Assembly: GCA_963662895.1 (NCBI GenBank)
Contig: OY759982.1
Location: 3,782,001 to 3,846,000, forward strand
Direction of reading: 5' to 3'
Source of the DNA: GWE2-42-39 sp963662895
GTDB lineage: Bacteria; Bacteroidota; Bacteroidia; Bacteroidales; Prolixibacteraceae
Length of the DNA: 64,000 nucleotides
Both the position numbers and the translations under genes were made by a program. The notes beneath the pieces are model-generated. The model did not search any database and was not told the origin of the DNA. It saw nothing but the letters and a program-made list of their open reading frames with translations. This document shows positions 37,872 to 46,901 of the stretch, one piece after another. Within the stretch, counting starts at the first letter, position 1, and the number at the start of each line of letters is the position of its first letter.

Positions 37872-38085
37872 TTTTTCTGATCTTAAGTTATCAATAATAT
37901 ATACTTAATTTTTTGTCCATTGTAACAGTGTATAATAAATACCTTTTAAAAACAGAAGATGTCCCAAAAATCTTTGATGAATCATACTGAACCTATCCCC
38001 CTTCTTTTCAACTCATTAAAAAGTTGTAGCAGATTCAGAATGATTTTTCAGACTTCCGGGACACACTTCAGAGAATATATAAATA

Positions 38086-39552
38086 TCAATATTCCGGGTT
38101 TTGCCACATATATTCCGTATCGGGATTGTTATTTAATTCATCCTGGGGAATGGCAAAAATTGCCTGATAATCCTGCATCTGATATTTCCCGCTTTCCTGG
38201 TCTGTTCGCGACAAAAAAGTATTGATAACACTTAATGCTTTTCCTGTACGTATTAAATCGAACCAACGTAAAGCTTCAAAAGCAAATTCGCCCCTGCGCT
38301 CCTGCATGAGAGCAGAACGAAATGTATCCTGATCGGGCACTCCGGAAGAAGAAAGAGGAGATAGTCCTGCCCGGCTTCTTACCTCATTCAAAATTGCAAA
38401 GGCATCTCCCGTAGCATTATAGCTTTCCTCGTTCAGAACTTCGGCATACATTAATTTTACATCGGTATAGCGTAAAATTGGTAAATTGACATCGCAATCA
38501 TATTTGCTTGTTCCCATAGTACCATGTGCATATTTGACATAAAAACAAGTAACTGTATCAACGACCCCTGCATTATTGGTATAACCTTTCTGAATTGTAA
38601 TATCCCGTCGTAAGTCCCCGTCTTCATAAGAATCGTATAAATCATCGGAGACCTGTAAAAAAGATGACTTCCCTGCCTGGGGAAACAAATCTGATACTAT
38701 TTGCTCCGGAGCCGATGCTTCAGGTACTGCATTTCCCTGACCTCCTGATGTGAACTGGATATGGAAAACATGTTCGGGACTGTTGTCATACGAATCAAGA
38801 AAGCAATTTTCATAGCTGGAAGCCATTTCATAATTCACTGAAGATATAATATCTGCTAACAAAGGTTTAGCATCAGAATATTCCCCCTGGAATAAATACA
38901 AACGGGCAAGAATTCCTTCAGCAGCATACTTGGTAGCTTTTCCCAATTCTGATGATGACCAGGATTCAGGAAGTAATTCTGCGGCCTGTTGCAAGTCACT
39001 GGCAGCAAAGGCAAACGTTTCTGTCTGAGTGCTCCGTACCGTCGTTTTTATTTCACTCACTTTCATCTGGTGGTCAACGATGGGCATGCCACCATACAGG
39101 CATCCCAACTGGAAATAAGCATACCCCCGCAGGAAATATGCTTCTCCTTTATAATACGACCGATACGATTCGTCATCGAATGTTCCGCCATCAATTTGGT
39201 CAATAATAGCATTACACCGGTCAACCAGCACCCAGAATCTTTCCCATATAGTCAACAACTCAGAAGTTGTGGCATCATCGGTGAACTTACTTACTATACC
39301 ATAATCATAGTCAGTATTGATATTTACGTTATCACATCTCGCCTCAAGCGTATAAAACAAATTATTCTCGTACAAGCTCTGTAATTCACTATAAGCTCCA
39401 TTTACAGCCAAACTAAAATCGGACTGTGTAGAATAAAAACTTCCGGCATTATAAGATGATATCGGATTTAAATCTAAGTAATCTTTGCATGAAGTATTTA
39501 TAACTATAAAACTTCCCAAAATTATCGCTGTTAGTATTCTATTTTTTTTCAT
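38086..39552 (-). CDS. SusD/RagB-like glycan-binding lipoprotein
   Basis: 488 residues with a lipoprotein signal (lipobox INTSC, followed by KDYLDLNP, the standard SusD opening). The TPR-like helical scaffold shows GEAYFLRGYAYFQLGCLYGGMPIVDHQM and LLPESWSSSELGKATKYAAEGILARLYLF. The C-terminal part has FAFEALRWFDLIRTGKAL, the usual ending. It sits on the cell surface as the lid of the SusC channel. It starts 10 bp after susC ends, which supports one operon. Confidence 0.95.
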   Translation of the reverse strand: MKKNRILTAIILGSFIVINTSCKDYLDLNPISSYNAGSFYSTQSDFSLAVNGAYSELQSLYENNLFYTLEARCDNVNINTDYDYGIVSKFTDDATTSELLTIWERFWVLVDRCNAIIDQIDGGTFDDESYRSYYKGEAYFLRGYAYFQLGCLYGGMPIVDHQMKVSEIKTTVRSTQTETFAFAASDLQQAAELLPESWSSSELGKATKYAAEGILARLYLFQGEYSDAKPLLADIISSVNYEMASSYENCFLDSYDNSPEHVFHIQFTSGGQGNAVPEASAPEQIVSDLFPQAGKSSFLQVSDDLYDSYEDGDLRRDITIQKGYTNNAGVVDTVTCFYVKYAHGTMGTSKYDCDVNLPILRYTDVKLMYAEVLNEESYNATGDAFAILNEVRSRAGLSPLSSSGVPDQDTFRSALMQERRGEFAFEALRWFDLIRTGKALSVINTFLSRTDQESGKYQMQDYQAIFAIPQDELNNNPDTEYMWQNPEY

Positions 39553-39562
39553 GATATGATAT

Positions 39563-42500
39563 TTAGAAAGTTACATTAATTCCCAAACTGTATTTTTTTG
39601 TCAAAGGATAGGTACCGTAATCAACGCCGGGTTCGGTTACAATATCATCTCCGTAACTGTTTGTTTCCGTAGAAACCCCGGGATAGTCATTCCTGGTATA
39701 AATATTATCTCCCATCACATAGATCCTGACATTATCAATACCAAAACGCCTGCATAAATCTTTAGGAAGGTTGTACCCAACAGTAATATTTTTTATCCGG
39801 ATAAAGGTTGCATCATATACCCAGGTATCGTTATAACGGGGATTATTGCCATAAGGATTAGGGGTTTTCCCATCCCATGATAAATCGACGGTTGTTTCAG
39901 GAAGAGGATTATCTGATTCTGAATATTCCGGTTTCCAGCATCTCACCCAACGCGAATATTGATTCGTACCGGAAACACCAACATCCATTTGACGGGCACC
40001 GGCAAAAAAGACTTTTCCGCCCTGAGCTCCCTGAATTAAAATATTCAAATCAAAGCCTTTATAGCTGAATCTGTTGTTTAACCCCCAAATAAAATCCGGT
40101 TCATTATTTCCAATTACTGTCAAGTCATTAGAGTCAATCTTGCCATCTTCATACAGGTCAACAATCTTCACATTTCCCTCTTCTTGTCCTGATGCAATTG
40201 GTACCAGGGCATTCCCATTTCCATCAAAATCATCTTCTGTAAGTATCCCATCGGTTTTATACATATAATAACTGCCTATTGGCTCACCAACTTTTGTAAT
40301 AAAAGCATTGTATTTCCAAAGGCTTTCAATCATCGGGCTGTCATCTTCGCCTAATTTTTTTACTTCATTTGAATTTTTTGAGAGATTAAAAGTTGTACTC
40401 CAATTAAACGTGCCTTTTATATTATGAGAGGTAATTTCAAATTCCCAACCTTTATTCTGTACTTTCCCTATATTCTGAATCATTGATGAATACCCGGAGA
40501 TATAGGTAACAGGAACTTCGAGGAGCATATCTTTGGTGTCGTTAATATAGTAATCCAAATTTGCCTGAACCCTGCTGTTAAATGCACTAAAATCAATTCC
40601 TATAGTTTTCGACACTTGTGTTTCCCACCCCAGGTCAGGATTTCCGGAAGAAGAAGGGGACAAACCGCTAACAATTGTTCCACTCAGGTTATAGTTAGAA
40701 GTACCAAGGGAAGCAATACTGGCATAGTCTCCAATATTATTGTTCCCCGATTTTCCTAATGAAACACGTAGCTTTAGCAGGTTTAACCAGTCCAATTGTT
40801 GCATAAAGTTTTCACGGTCTATCTTCCATCCAACAGAGGCGGAAGGGAACCATCCCCACTTGGTATCATTACCAAAGCGTGAAGACCCGTCGCGGCGGAC
40901 ATTTACTGTCAACAAATATTTGTCTTTCGCGCTAAAATTCAACCGTCCGAAAAATGATGCTAAAGAATTCTGAGATTCCGATGTACTAATATCTGTGGGA
41001 TTAGATGTAACATTTAAAGTATAAACCAAATCATTCGGGTACCCATTCCCTTCTGCATAAATATAATAATATTTTGAACCTTCGATACTTTGTCCTAACA
41101 ACAGATTCATATTGAATGTATCGCTAATTTTGGGAGAATAGTTTAATGTATTCTGAAGAGACCAACTATACCAGTTTTTTGCGAAGGAACTTCCATTTGT
41201 TGCCTCGCCGTTATTGACATTTGCTGGTTTGAAATATGTATTCCGGGCTTCTCTGTAGTTATACCCATATTGCGATTTAAGAGATAATGCATTATTTATA
41301 GAAAGCTCACCCCATACATTGGTAAGTACTTTATTATTCTGTGTTTTATTAATCACTTCTTTCAGGTTTTCTAAAGGATTAGGCCCGGAATATACCCCTT
41401 CGGTATATCCCCATTCTTCCGTATTTGAATTGAGGGCAGCAATCGGGGCAAACATAATAGCACGATGGACAGCACTTTCTTTTCCTTCTGAATCCGGATT
41501 ATTATCAACAGCAAATGACGGCACAACATTCATCCCTAATTTTAAATGAGTACCTATATTTAAAGTTGTATTCAACCTGAAATTTACCCTTTGATAATTC
41601 GTCTCTTCCATCACACCATCCTGTCTCATAAAAGCTACTGAAATCAAAAAAGTTCCTATTTCCCCTCCCCCTGAGGCTGATAGCTGATAGCTCTGTATCG
41701 GGGCTGTACGAAATATTGCCTTTTGCCAATCTGTATCTGGAAGGGTTTCTGGTTGAAGCCAACTGTCTGGATACTGATAATCGCCTGGACGTGAAGTCAT
41801 CGCATCATCAAGATTTCCCCCAATCCGGCGGTAGGATTCATCTTTCATCCAGATATTATAGGCAAGAAACTCATCCCTGTCCATTACATCAACTGTTTTG
41901 TCTACTTTCTGAATGCCATAGTACATATCAAAATTGAATGTGGGTTTTCCTTTCTTCCCTTGTTTGGTCGTAATCAGGATTACGCCATTTGCACCACGTG
42001 ATCCGTAAATAGCAGAAGAGGATGCATCTTTCAACACCTCAATAGAAGAAATATCATTAGGGTTTAAATCGGTAACATCATCTACAGGAATACCGTCGAT
42101 AATATATAACGGAGCATTCGATGTACTAATCGAATTATAGCCCCGTATCACAATATTCAGTTCTGCCCCCGGCTTCCCTGATATCTGCTGAGCCCGGACG
42201 CCCGCGAGCTGTCCTGCAAAAGCTTCGCCTAAAGTAGTGATTGCACGTTCCTGCAATGCTTCGGATTTAATACTGGACACAGACCCTGTAAGGTCTTGTT
42301 TCTTTACTGTTCCGTACCCGATTGCAACCACCTCATCCAAGCCAATCGTCTCTTCTGTCATCTCCACATTAATTATGCTTTTGCCGCTAACCGCTATTTC
42401 CTGCGTTTTCATCCCTACAAACGAAAACAACAGCGTGGCATCGCCCGGAACTTTGGCAAGTGAATAGTTCCCGTCAACATCGGTAATAATTCCCTGGGTG

Positions 42501-42976
42501 GTTCCTTTTATCACCACTGTAACACCCGGCAAAGAGGCTCCCGAGGAGTCGGTGACACGGCCGGAGACAGTGATTTGCTGCTGAAGGGAAAAATTGCTAT
42601 TCTTTTGGAATATTGGAGACAAAACAATCTGACGATTGTAAATTTTGTAATTGATTCCGTTTTTTTCGAATAACAACGTCAGGATTTCATCAATTGTTTT
42701 GTCTTGCACATCAATATCCATCCTTTTTGAAAGATTAATCAATTCATTATTATACATGAAGTAATAATTCGAATTGTCCTCAATAGCATTGAGAATCTCT
42801 CCAAGTGATGCATTTTTCAGCTGAACTGTAAGCTTTGCTTCCTGAGAATGACCAGTATTGGCCAATCCTGTGGCAACGGTGAAGATGATAAGAAAAACCG
42901 TTATTTTCATAACTAACAATAATTGTTTGTACGCAAAGGATTTTCCCTCCCTCGCGAGAGTTAACTTTTTTTTCAT
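39563..42976 (-). CDS. SusC/RagA TonB-dependent transporter with N-terminal STN domain
   Basis: 1137 residues. After the signal region comes an STN (secretin/TonB short) domain at about residues 45-120 (LKNASLGEILNAIEDNSNYYFMYNN), then a carboxypeptidase-D-like domain (VSGRVTDSSGASLPGVTVVIKGT), the plug with VVAIGYGTVKKQDLTGSVSS and VIRGYNSISTSNAPLYIIDG, and a 22-strand outer-membrane barrel. STN-bearing transporters pass a signal to a FecR protein when substrate binds. The sigma and FecR genes lie directly upstream, so the locus is likely self-inducing. Confidence 0.96.
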   Translation of the reverse strand: MKKKLTLAREGKSFAYKQLLLVMKITVFLIIFTVATGLANTGHSQEAKLTVQLKNASLGEILNAIEDNSNYYFMYNNELINLSKRMDIDVQDKTIDEILTLLFEKNGINYKIYNRQIVLSPIFQKNSNFSLQQQITVSGRVTDSSGASLPGVTVVIKGTTQGIITDVDGNYSLAKVPGDATLLFSFVGMKTQEIAVSGKSIINVEMTEETIGLDEVVAIGYGTVKKQDLTGSVSSIKSEALQERAITTLGEAFAGQLAGVRAQQISGKPGAELNIVIRGYNSISTSNAPLYIIDGIPVDDVTDLNPNDISSIEVLKDASSSAIYGSRGANGVILITTKQGKKGKPTFNFDMYYGIQKVDKTVDVMDRDEFLAYNIWMKDESYRRIGGNLDDAMTSRPGDYQYPDSWLQPETLPDTDWQKAIFRTAPIQSYQLSASGGGEIGTFLISVAFMRQDGVMEETNYQRVNFRLNTTLNIGTHLKLGMNVVPSFAVDNNPDSEGKESAVHRAIMFAPIAALNSNTEEWGYTEGVYSGPNPLENLKEVINKTQNNKVLTNVWGELSINNALSLKSQYGYNYREARNTYFKPANVNNGEATNGSSFAKNWYSWSLQNTLNYSPKISDTFNMNLLLGQSIEGSKYYYIYAEGNGYPNDLVYTLNVTSNPTDISTSESQNSLASFFGRLNFSAKDKYLLTVNVRRDGSSRFGNDTKWGWFPSASVGWKIDRENFMQQLDWLNLLKLRVSLGKSGNNNIGDYASIASLGTSNYNLSGTIVSGLSPSSSGNPDLGWETQVSKTIGIDFSAFNSRVQANLDYYINDTKDMLLEVPVTYISGYSSMIQNIGKVQNKGWEFEITSHNIKGTFNWSTTFNLSKNSNEVKKLGEDDSPMIESLWKYNAFITKVGEPIGSYYMYKTDGILTEDDFDGNGNALVPIASGQEEGNVKIVDLYEDGKIDSNDLTVIGNNEPDFIWGLNNRFSYKGFDLNILIQGAQGGKVFFAGARQMDVGVSGTNQYSRWVRCWKPEYSESDNPLPETTVDLSWDGKTPNPYGNNPRYNDTWVYDATFIRIKNITVGYNLPKDLCRRFGIDNVRIYVMGDNIYTRNDYPGVSTETNSYGDDIVTEPGVDYGTYPLTKKYSLGINVTF

Positions 42977-43139
42977 AAATTTGAACTATTAAGATTAATA
43001 ATGTTGTTTCCTCTTTTTCATGATCAGGAAACAAAAATTAATTTGCGGCAGGATTGTGGACCAACACTTTCCTGCTTTTTTGTCTTTTTACTTTAATGAT
43101 TCATCATAGGCTCTTACCGATTATTAAATTAATTTAAGA

Positions 43140-44171
43140 TTAATGCCGGATTCTGATCTCAACTTTACTTTTCGAAAAAGCATTGTTTTGTTGTTTTTCT
43201 CCGGGAACTATTTTGTACTCTATGGGAGAGGAGAAACTTAACATTTCCAGCGCCTGCTGAACAGTCTCATTTTCAAAAATGGCAGTATAACGATATTTCA
43301 ATAATCCAGGGTCTACTATTTCAATGTCAACATTAAACCATCTTTTCAGTTTCGAGATCACTTCATGCATAGAAGCATTCCTGAAGGTCAACTTTCCTTC
43401 TCTCCATGTTGAAAACTGGCTCACATCAACCTCTGAGGATACCAATTTCCCCTGTTCTTCATCAAATACAACTCTTTGTCCGGGTTCCATCTTAAGGACA
43501 GGCTTATCATAACCTTTCCTTCCTGACTGAAATATCTGGGTTATACCTTCCTCCAAAGAAGTTTCAAACTCATTCTCTTCATAAGAGAAAACATTAAATT
43601 CTGTTCCTAAGGCTCTCACGGTAAACAGGCCTGCAACGACATCAAATGGTTTTGATTTGTCGGGCACAACATCAAAGAAAGCCTCTCCTGTCAGATAAAC
43701 CGTTCTGTCGTTCTGATTAAACCCCTTCCCATATTTTAGTTTACTTCCTGAATTTAACCAGACTTTAGAGCCGTCAGGAAGTACTAATGCAGAACGTGTG
43801 CCGTAGGCTGCAACAAATTCCTGTTCCGTGTATCCTTCTTTCCCGTTTTGGAAAAACAGATAAGCAGAAAATAACAAGACAGGTAAAATAAGGATTGCTG
43901 CGACTTTCTGAAAAGAATGAAGGAAAATTTTCCATTGCTTTTTAGAGGGTGCTGTCTGGAAATCTATTCTTCTCTTTGCTCTTTGTTTATCTATTTTCTC
44001 CATTTGATTCAGTCTGTCAGCTAAACTCCAAATGATCTCCAGGTGATTCAGCTCCTTTTTAGTCTCGTCCGATTGATTAAACCAGGCGATTATTTTATTG
44101 GATTCTTCAATGGATAATTCTCCATTCAGATAACCAGTTAATTTCTCTATCGAAGGATATTTACTATTCAT
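43140..44171 (-). CDS. FecR-type anti-sigma factor
   Basis: 343 residues. The N-terminal cytoplasmic anti-sigma part (IEKLTGYLNGELSIEESNKIIAWF) is followed by one membrane helix (VAAILILPVLLFSAYLFF, about residues 90-107), the FecR domain (AAYGTRSALVLPDGSKVWLNSGSKLKY) and a C-terminal DUF4974 domain (LTFRNASMHEVISKLKRWFNVDIEIV). It holds the ECF sigma until the STN domain of SusC signals. It lies between the sigma gene and susC. Confidence 0.95.
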   Translation of the reverse strand: MNSKYPSIEKLTGYLNGELSIEESNKIIAWFNQSDETKKELNHLEIIWSLADRLNQMEKIDKQRAKRRIDFQTAPSKKQWKIFLHSFQKVAAILILPVLLFSAYLFFQNGKEGYTEQEFVAAYGTRSALVLPDGSKVWLNSGSKLKYGKGFNQNDRTVYLTGEAFFDVVPDKSKPFDVVAGLFTVRALGTEFNVFSYEENEFETSLEEGITQIFQSGRKGYDKPVLKMEPGQRVVFDEEQGKLVSSEVDVSQFSTWREGKLTFRNASMHEVISKLKRWFNVDIEIVDPGLLKYRYTAIFENETVQQALEMLSFSSPIEYKIVPGEKQQNNAFSKSKVEIRIRH

Positions 44172-44240
44172 TTTTACCGGATTTCGTAATAACAGACAAC
44201 TAACTTATCGTTACCCCCCACGCCGGTAATTTTTTTTTGA

Positions 44241-44819
44241 TTAAGAAAGATACATGAGAAACAAAGGCAGGAAATCTTTTAGTTCTTTTCTTAAAACTTT
44301 TAATGCTTTGGTTATTTGGTTTTCAACAGTTTTTTCTGTAATCCCTAACTTTTCGGCAATTTCTTTATTTTTCAGATTTTCAAACCTGCTCAATTCAAAA
44401 ACCGCCCTGCATCTGGCAGGTAATTTTGAAATTACCTGATCCAGAATATTACGAAGCTCTGTTTCATTAAATAAATTCCATTGCTCCTCATAAAGGTTGT
44501 CAGACCGGATTACATTTTGTTGACGGTAAATCCGTTCAATTTTTTTATGCTTCAACAGGTTCATACATTGATTATATACGGTTCTGAACAAATAGAAACG
44601 GACTGAGTTTTCAATTTCTATATTTTGGCGTTTCTCCCAGAACCTTACAAAAACATCCTGTACTATTTCTTCTGAAGTACTTAAATCTTCGGTGTATTTA
44701 TTTGCATAGATGCATAGACCTGAATAATAATAATCGAAAAAATAGTTAAAAGATTCTTTTCTGCCCGATTTCATTTCGGCAAATAATTGTAATTCCCTAT
44801 TTCTAAGTAATTGGTTCAT
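44241..44819 (-). CDS. ECF (RpoE-like) sigma factor
   Basis: About 192 residues. Region 2 is visible as YYSGLCIYANKYTEDLSTSEEIVQDVFVRFW, and region 4 as LSRFENLKNKEIAEKLGITEKTVENQITKAL. It is of the Bacteroidota RNA polymerase sigma-70 family expansion group. The start at 44819 (MNQLLRNREL) is preferred. It is first in the minus-strand locus and should direct transcription of susCD and the enzymes. Confidence 0.94.
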   Translation of the reverse strand: MNQLLRNRELQLFAEMKSGRKESFNYFFDYYYSGLCIYANKYTEDLSTSEEIVQDVFVRFWEKRQNIEIENSVRFYLFRTVYNQCMNLLKHKKIERIYRQQNVIRSDNLYEEQWNLFNETELRNILDQVISKLPARCRAVFELSRFENLKNKEIAEKLGITEKTVENQITKALKVLRKELKDFLPLFLMYLS

Positions 44820-44986
44820 CCAGGCATATTCAGGCTTTGTAAAATTAATCAAATTTGCAAGTGTACAAAAAATTCTCTTCAGGGCTGTTCAATTCAAACA
44901 AAGGATATTAATAACTATATGTCTTCTTCTGAAAGAAGGACGAGCTGTACATTATTGGCAATTTTTGTCATTGGGTTTTTCTTTTC

Positions 44987-45019
44987 TGGCTTCGCTCTGG
45001 TTTCGCTCTGGCTTCGCTT
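44987..45019. repeat. Short tandem repeat, 11-bp unit, three copies
   Basis: The unit TCTGGYTTCGC occurs three times in a row. It lies between the sigma gene and a glycosidase remnant, in sequence with no supported gene. Confidence 0.6.
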
Positions 45020-45022
45020 ATC

Positions 45023-45205
45023 CTACGTTTTAAATTCAGTGCTGTAATAAACAGGCTGACCTGCATTCGGGAAGAATCCTAAGGCGGCAAATACATACCA
45101 TGAGCCCCGGTTTTTTGCAGGATCAATGTCAATCCAAGTGCCATCAGGATTTCCGGGTCCGGTAAATCCTTTGAAGCCTTTGCTTTCCAGATTTGGGGTC
45201 CATAA
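45023..45205 (-). pseudogene. Remnant of a glycosidase C-terminus
   Basis: A minus-strand open stretch reads ESKGFKGFTGPGNPDGTW, IDIDPAKNRGSWYVFAALGF and FPNAGQPVYYSTEFKT before a TAG. The WYVFAALGFFPNAGQPVYY segment is of the kind found near the C-terminus of GH92-like alpha-mannosidases, the closest family I can suggest. An in-frame TAG lies at its upstream edge, and no longer gene is present. This is debris from another carbohydrate gene next to the sigma factor. Confidence 0.5.
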
Positions 45206-45459
45206 CTACCAATGACATATTTTTGCAGAAATTTGTATATGAAGCAAATACAAGACATCACTTTTTTCAGCATTTCATCATTCCCGGCCATATAACTGCA
45301 TTGCTTTTCTTGACGAACTACCGTGGCCGGGGGTGTTCCGGGTGCATTCAATCCCGGGGTTGCGTTCGTACCTCACTTACCCCGGGTTACTCAAATATCA
45401 TCCCTCCGGGATTTTTGTTCCCCTTACCTTTCTCATCTTCTGCTCTTCTTATCTTTTTT

Positions 45460-45659
45460 GTATTCGCCTCTGCCCGGCGGGGCCCTTCCTTTTGCAGTCG
45501 ACCAAAAGGAAGAAAAAGTCTTGTCAAACTCATCCTTCCGCCCGCCTCACGGTTTTTTCTTCCCGGACCACATCCATGAATACCCACAAAAAACCGCTCC
45601 CGCCTTCGCTGGCCCGGACTACTTTGACTGGCCACCCCTGCTTTTCACCTTCCGGTGAA
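45460..45659. repeat. 200-bp dispersed repeat, copy 1
   Basis: GC-rich sequence that recurs at 46620-46819 in the same orientation with about 90 percent identity by eye. Inside is a hairpin with arms CTTCCTTTTG / CAAAAGGAAG (45486-45513). The right edge is a small hairpin TTCACCTTCCGGTGAA. It is not coding. Confidence 0.85.
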
Positions 45660-45671
45660 TTAAAGCTGTTG

Positions 45672-45720
45672 ACCACCCCATCCGGCAAGCCGGACACCCC
45701 TCCTTGAAAAAAAGAGGGGA
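45672..45720 (+). repeat. REP-like sequence, left half of an inverted pair
   Basis: A 49-bp unit beginning ACCACCCCATCC, with the palindrome CCGGCAAGCCGG and a CCCCTCCTTG..AAGAGGGG hairpin. A diverged copy occurs in the opposite orientation at 45835-45883, so the two form a REPIN-like structure. Confidence 0.65.
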
Positions 45721-45834
45721 AACGGAAGAAGTGGCGGCAGTGAAGAATAAGTTACTATGTTATGGCTTCTGAAAACAGATATGACTACTCCCGCATAATA
45801 CCACTAACCTTTCAAAATACCACCATGCCAAAAA

Positions 45835-45883
45835 TTCTCCTCCTGTTAAGGAGGAGTACCCCGGCTTGCCGTGAAGAGGTGGT
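45835..45883 (-). repeat. REP-like sequence, right half of an inverted pair
   Basis: The reverse complement begins ACCACCTCTTCACGGCAAGC and ends with a CTCCTCC..GGAGGAG-type hairpin. It parallels the unit at 45672-45720, with several substitutions. The two are 114 bp apart. Confidence 0.6.
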
Positions 45884-46193
45884 ATTGAATCCCTCTTGAA
45901 AACAGACGGGAATGGTGGGGCGGATACTGTCATTTTTGACATTTTGGGGGGGGCAATAAATGTCCAGAATCCCGGAATGACAGTATGGTAGAAAGGTACA
46001 TCCCCCACCATACCCTGAGCCCCGGCGGTGCGGAACATGGTTTTTCCCGGGCGGAGTGTTGGTCTCCCTCCTGAATTTTTGATCGTCATCGTATTTTTTA
46101 CTGCAATCATTCATTTTTCCCTTGTATTTCAGAGTAATATGGTGATTGGAAATTTTTGCGGATATCTTCTGCGTGTTAATGGTATCTGCCATG

Positions 46194-46308
46194 CCGGTTG
46201 ATGGGCGTCTACCACGCCGGTTGATGGGCGTCTACCACACTGGTTGACGAGCGTCTACCACACCGGTTGATGGGCGTCTACCACACTGGTTGACGAGCGT
46301 CTACCACA
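46194..46308. repeat. Minisatellite, five 23-bp units
   Basis: Five abutting 23-bp units at 46194, 46217, 46240, 46263 and 46286. Two variants occur, CCGGTTGATGGGCGTCTACC and CTGGTTGACGAGCGTCTACC, in the order A A B A B, so there is a 46-bp higher-order period in the last four units. There are no spacers, so it is not a CRISPR array. Confidence 0.92.
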
Positions 46309-46619
46309 TATGCAACAGCAAGAGGATATAAAATAATCCTGAGTCAGTTTAAAAAGTTGTGGAGAAGAGCAGGAAGAGTGTTCTGTCGCTGTAAAAGCTA
46401 TCGTTTCGTTATAGAATAAGTCGGGGGGAGAGAGGTATTTTTTTAGGGAACACAACACTGCCCGGGCTGTTTCCGCCTAAGGGGAAAAAGTGTTTAGAAA
46501 ATCGATGGAGTGAGCGTTAATAAATCAGATAATATGCTCCACAAAAGATTAAAGGCCCCCTCCCGTGTCCGGTGTTTTCTGCGTTCTCTTAATAACCTGA
46601 CAATGTTCATTGTTCATGT

Positions 46620-46819
46620 GTATTCGCCTCTGGCCGGCGGGGCCCTTCCTTTTGCAGTCGACCAAAAGGAAGAAAAAGTCTTGTCAAAGTCATCCTTCCT
46701 CCCGCCTCCCGGTTTTTTATTTTCGGCCCACATCCCTGAATACCCGCCAAAAACCGCTCCCGCCTTCGCCGGCCCGGACTACTTTGACCGGCCACCCCTG
46801 CTTTTCACCTTCCGGTGAA
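46620..46819. repeat. 200-bp dispersed repeat, copy 2
   Basis: A direct repeat of 45460-45659. It ends with the same TTCACCTTCCGGTGAA hairpin and lies 27 bp before the hairpin repeat at the end of the IS110 element. Confidence 0.85.
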
Positions 46820-46846
46820 CCGGGGACTTGACTTCAGATACCTTTC

Positions 46847-46900
46847 CTGTCATTGCCTCATTATGCCCAAAAATTTTGGGTGGCAACTGCCTATGACAGA
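46847..46900. repeat. 54-bp hairpin repeat, copy A, at the 3' side of the IS110 transposase
   Basis: The outer stem CTGTCAT / ATGACAG encloses a second perfect stem CCCAAAA-A-TTTTGGG. It matches 48419-48472 at about 46 of 54 positions, in the same orientation. The inner stem changes C to T on one side and G to A on the other between copies, keeping the pairing. Confidence 0.8.
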
Positions 46901-46901
46901 A

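Larger units (their letters stand above)
45206..46846. other. Repeat-rich non-coding region
   Basis: About 1.6 kb between the glycosidase remnant and the IS110 element. Open frames here are short, overlap on both strands and lie across repeats, so none is called as a gene. The region holds the two 200-bp repeats, the inverted REP pair and the 23-bp minisatellite listed separately. The remaining segments show nothing I recognise. Confidence 0.7.

Noticed and set aside
46194..46308. CRISPR-like array
   Set aside because: The units touch each other without spacers, and no cas genes are present. It is a minisatellite.
45206..46600. Several open frames of 60-130 codons on both strands
   Set aside because: They overlap one another and the 200-bp repeats, and have odd composition (Pro/Arg/Ser rich) with no motif or plausible start. 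They are by-products of GC-rich repeat sequence.
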